Of a DNA stretch of 64,000 bases, positions 63,948-64,000 are shown piece by piece. The notes beneath the pieces are model-generated. The model had not been told where the DNA came from. It made no database searches and saw nothing but the letters and a program-made list of their open reading frames with translations. The DNA comes from UBA11574 sp963752565 (GTDB lineage Bacteria; Desulfobacterota; Desulfobacteria; Desulfobacterales; UBA11574). The translations under genes were made by a program, and so were the position numbers. How positions within the stretch are numbered: the first letter of the stretch is position 1; each line of letters opens with the position of its first letter. The DNA lies in NCBI GenBank assembly GCA_963752565.1, contig CAVVZC010000025.1, positions 110,624 through 174,623 of the forward strand, in the 5' to 3' direction.

Positions 63948-63980
63948 TTGAAAATTGGGAATGTCAATCCCAATTTTCAA
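63948..63980. promoter_or_regulatory. 13-bp palindrome near the right edge
   Basis: TTGAAAATTGGGA-atgtcaa-centred-TCCCAATTTTCAA; the arms are perfectly complementary. It precedes a possible ribosome site, so an operator for the next gene is plausible. Confidence 0.5.
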
Positions 63981-64000
63981 GGAGACTAAGGAAATTATAT

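Larger units (their letters stand above)
63654..64000. other. Spacer at the right end
   Basis: No convincing gene. A 10-bp T-less hairpin (63672-63700) follows sulfatase 2. A 13-bp perfect palindrome lies at 63948-63980. After it comes GGAGACTAAGGAAAT, a possible ribosome site for a gene starting beyond the window. Confidence 0.45.

Overview
The window reads as a chromosomal segment of a sulfate-reducing deltaproteobacterium (Desulfobacterota, most likely Desulfobacterales). The key evidence is the dissimilatory sulfate-reduction block at 34.2-44.4 kb: aprB-aprA (APS reductase), qmoA-qmoB-qmoC (membrane electron donor complex) and, convergent to them, sat (ATP sulfurylase). Other deltaproteobacterial marks are the gene order, PEP-CTERM-like and YkgJ cysteine-cluster proteins, a CooC ATPase, and AT-rich spacers full of degenerate word-repeat palindromes. 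No rRNA, IS element, phage or CRISPR array was seen; there is one tRNA, tRNA-Gly(CCC).

Layout. 0-8 kb: an accessory region with a lipoprotein fragment, a DUF898 protein coupled to an M48 peptidase, a GT4 glycosyltransferase, a STAS-like protein, a CBM48 glycogen-binding protein and a membrane protein, separated by long AT-rich spacers. The glycosyltransferase and the CBM48 gene share a nearly identical promoter region. 8.2-21.3 kb, minus strand: an information-processing cluster in conserved order, rimP-nusA-infB-ylxP-rbfA-nrnA-like-truB-rpsO-pnp-M16 peptidase-dut-MBL hydrolase (listed in transcription order). 21.4-27.7 kb, minus strand: a nucleoside deaminase, infC-rpmI-rplT-pheS-pheT, a MerR-type regulator and tRNA-Gly. 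infC appears to use a rare ATA or ATT start, and a terminator/attenuator lies between infC and rpmI. 28-33.6 kb: an HsdR_N-domain protein, dGTPase, three YkgJ-type cysteine-cluster proteins, a DsrE-like protein and an SDR whose catalytic Lys position is Glu.

34-45 kb: the sulfate-reduction block. Sat makes APS, AprBA reduces it to sulfite and AMP, and QmoABC is thought to pass electrons from menaquinol to AprBA. A nucleotidyltransferase-type two-gene module sits between qmoC and sat. 45-52.4 kb: YjbQ, a U32 peptidase bracketed by an inverted pair of about 130-bp repeats, and an RND efflux pump with its adaptor. 52.6-59.4 kb: CooC, a Ski2-like helicase, a two-PAS sigma-54 activator, a second nucleotidyltransferase pair, a VapB-like orphan antitoxin and a small ABM-fold protein. 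59.4-63.7 kb: an outer-membrane-type protein and two exported arylsulfatases. The second sulfatase keeps a signal-peptide segment nearly identical to the first but has a much more GC-rich body.

A caution on data quality: at least 22 single-base frameshifts interrupt otherwise well-conserved genes (dut, qmoB six times, the RND pump five, its adaptor, the sigma-54 activator five, the OMP, sulfatase 1 two, the antitoxin). Nineteen are +1 insertions, many of them next to or inside short base runs. Because dut and qmoB should be under strong selection, sequencing or assembly error is the best explanation, and I annotate these genes across the breaks.
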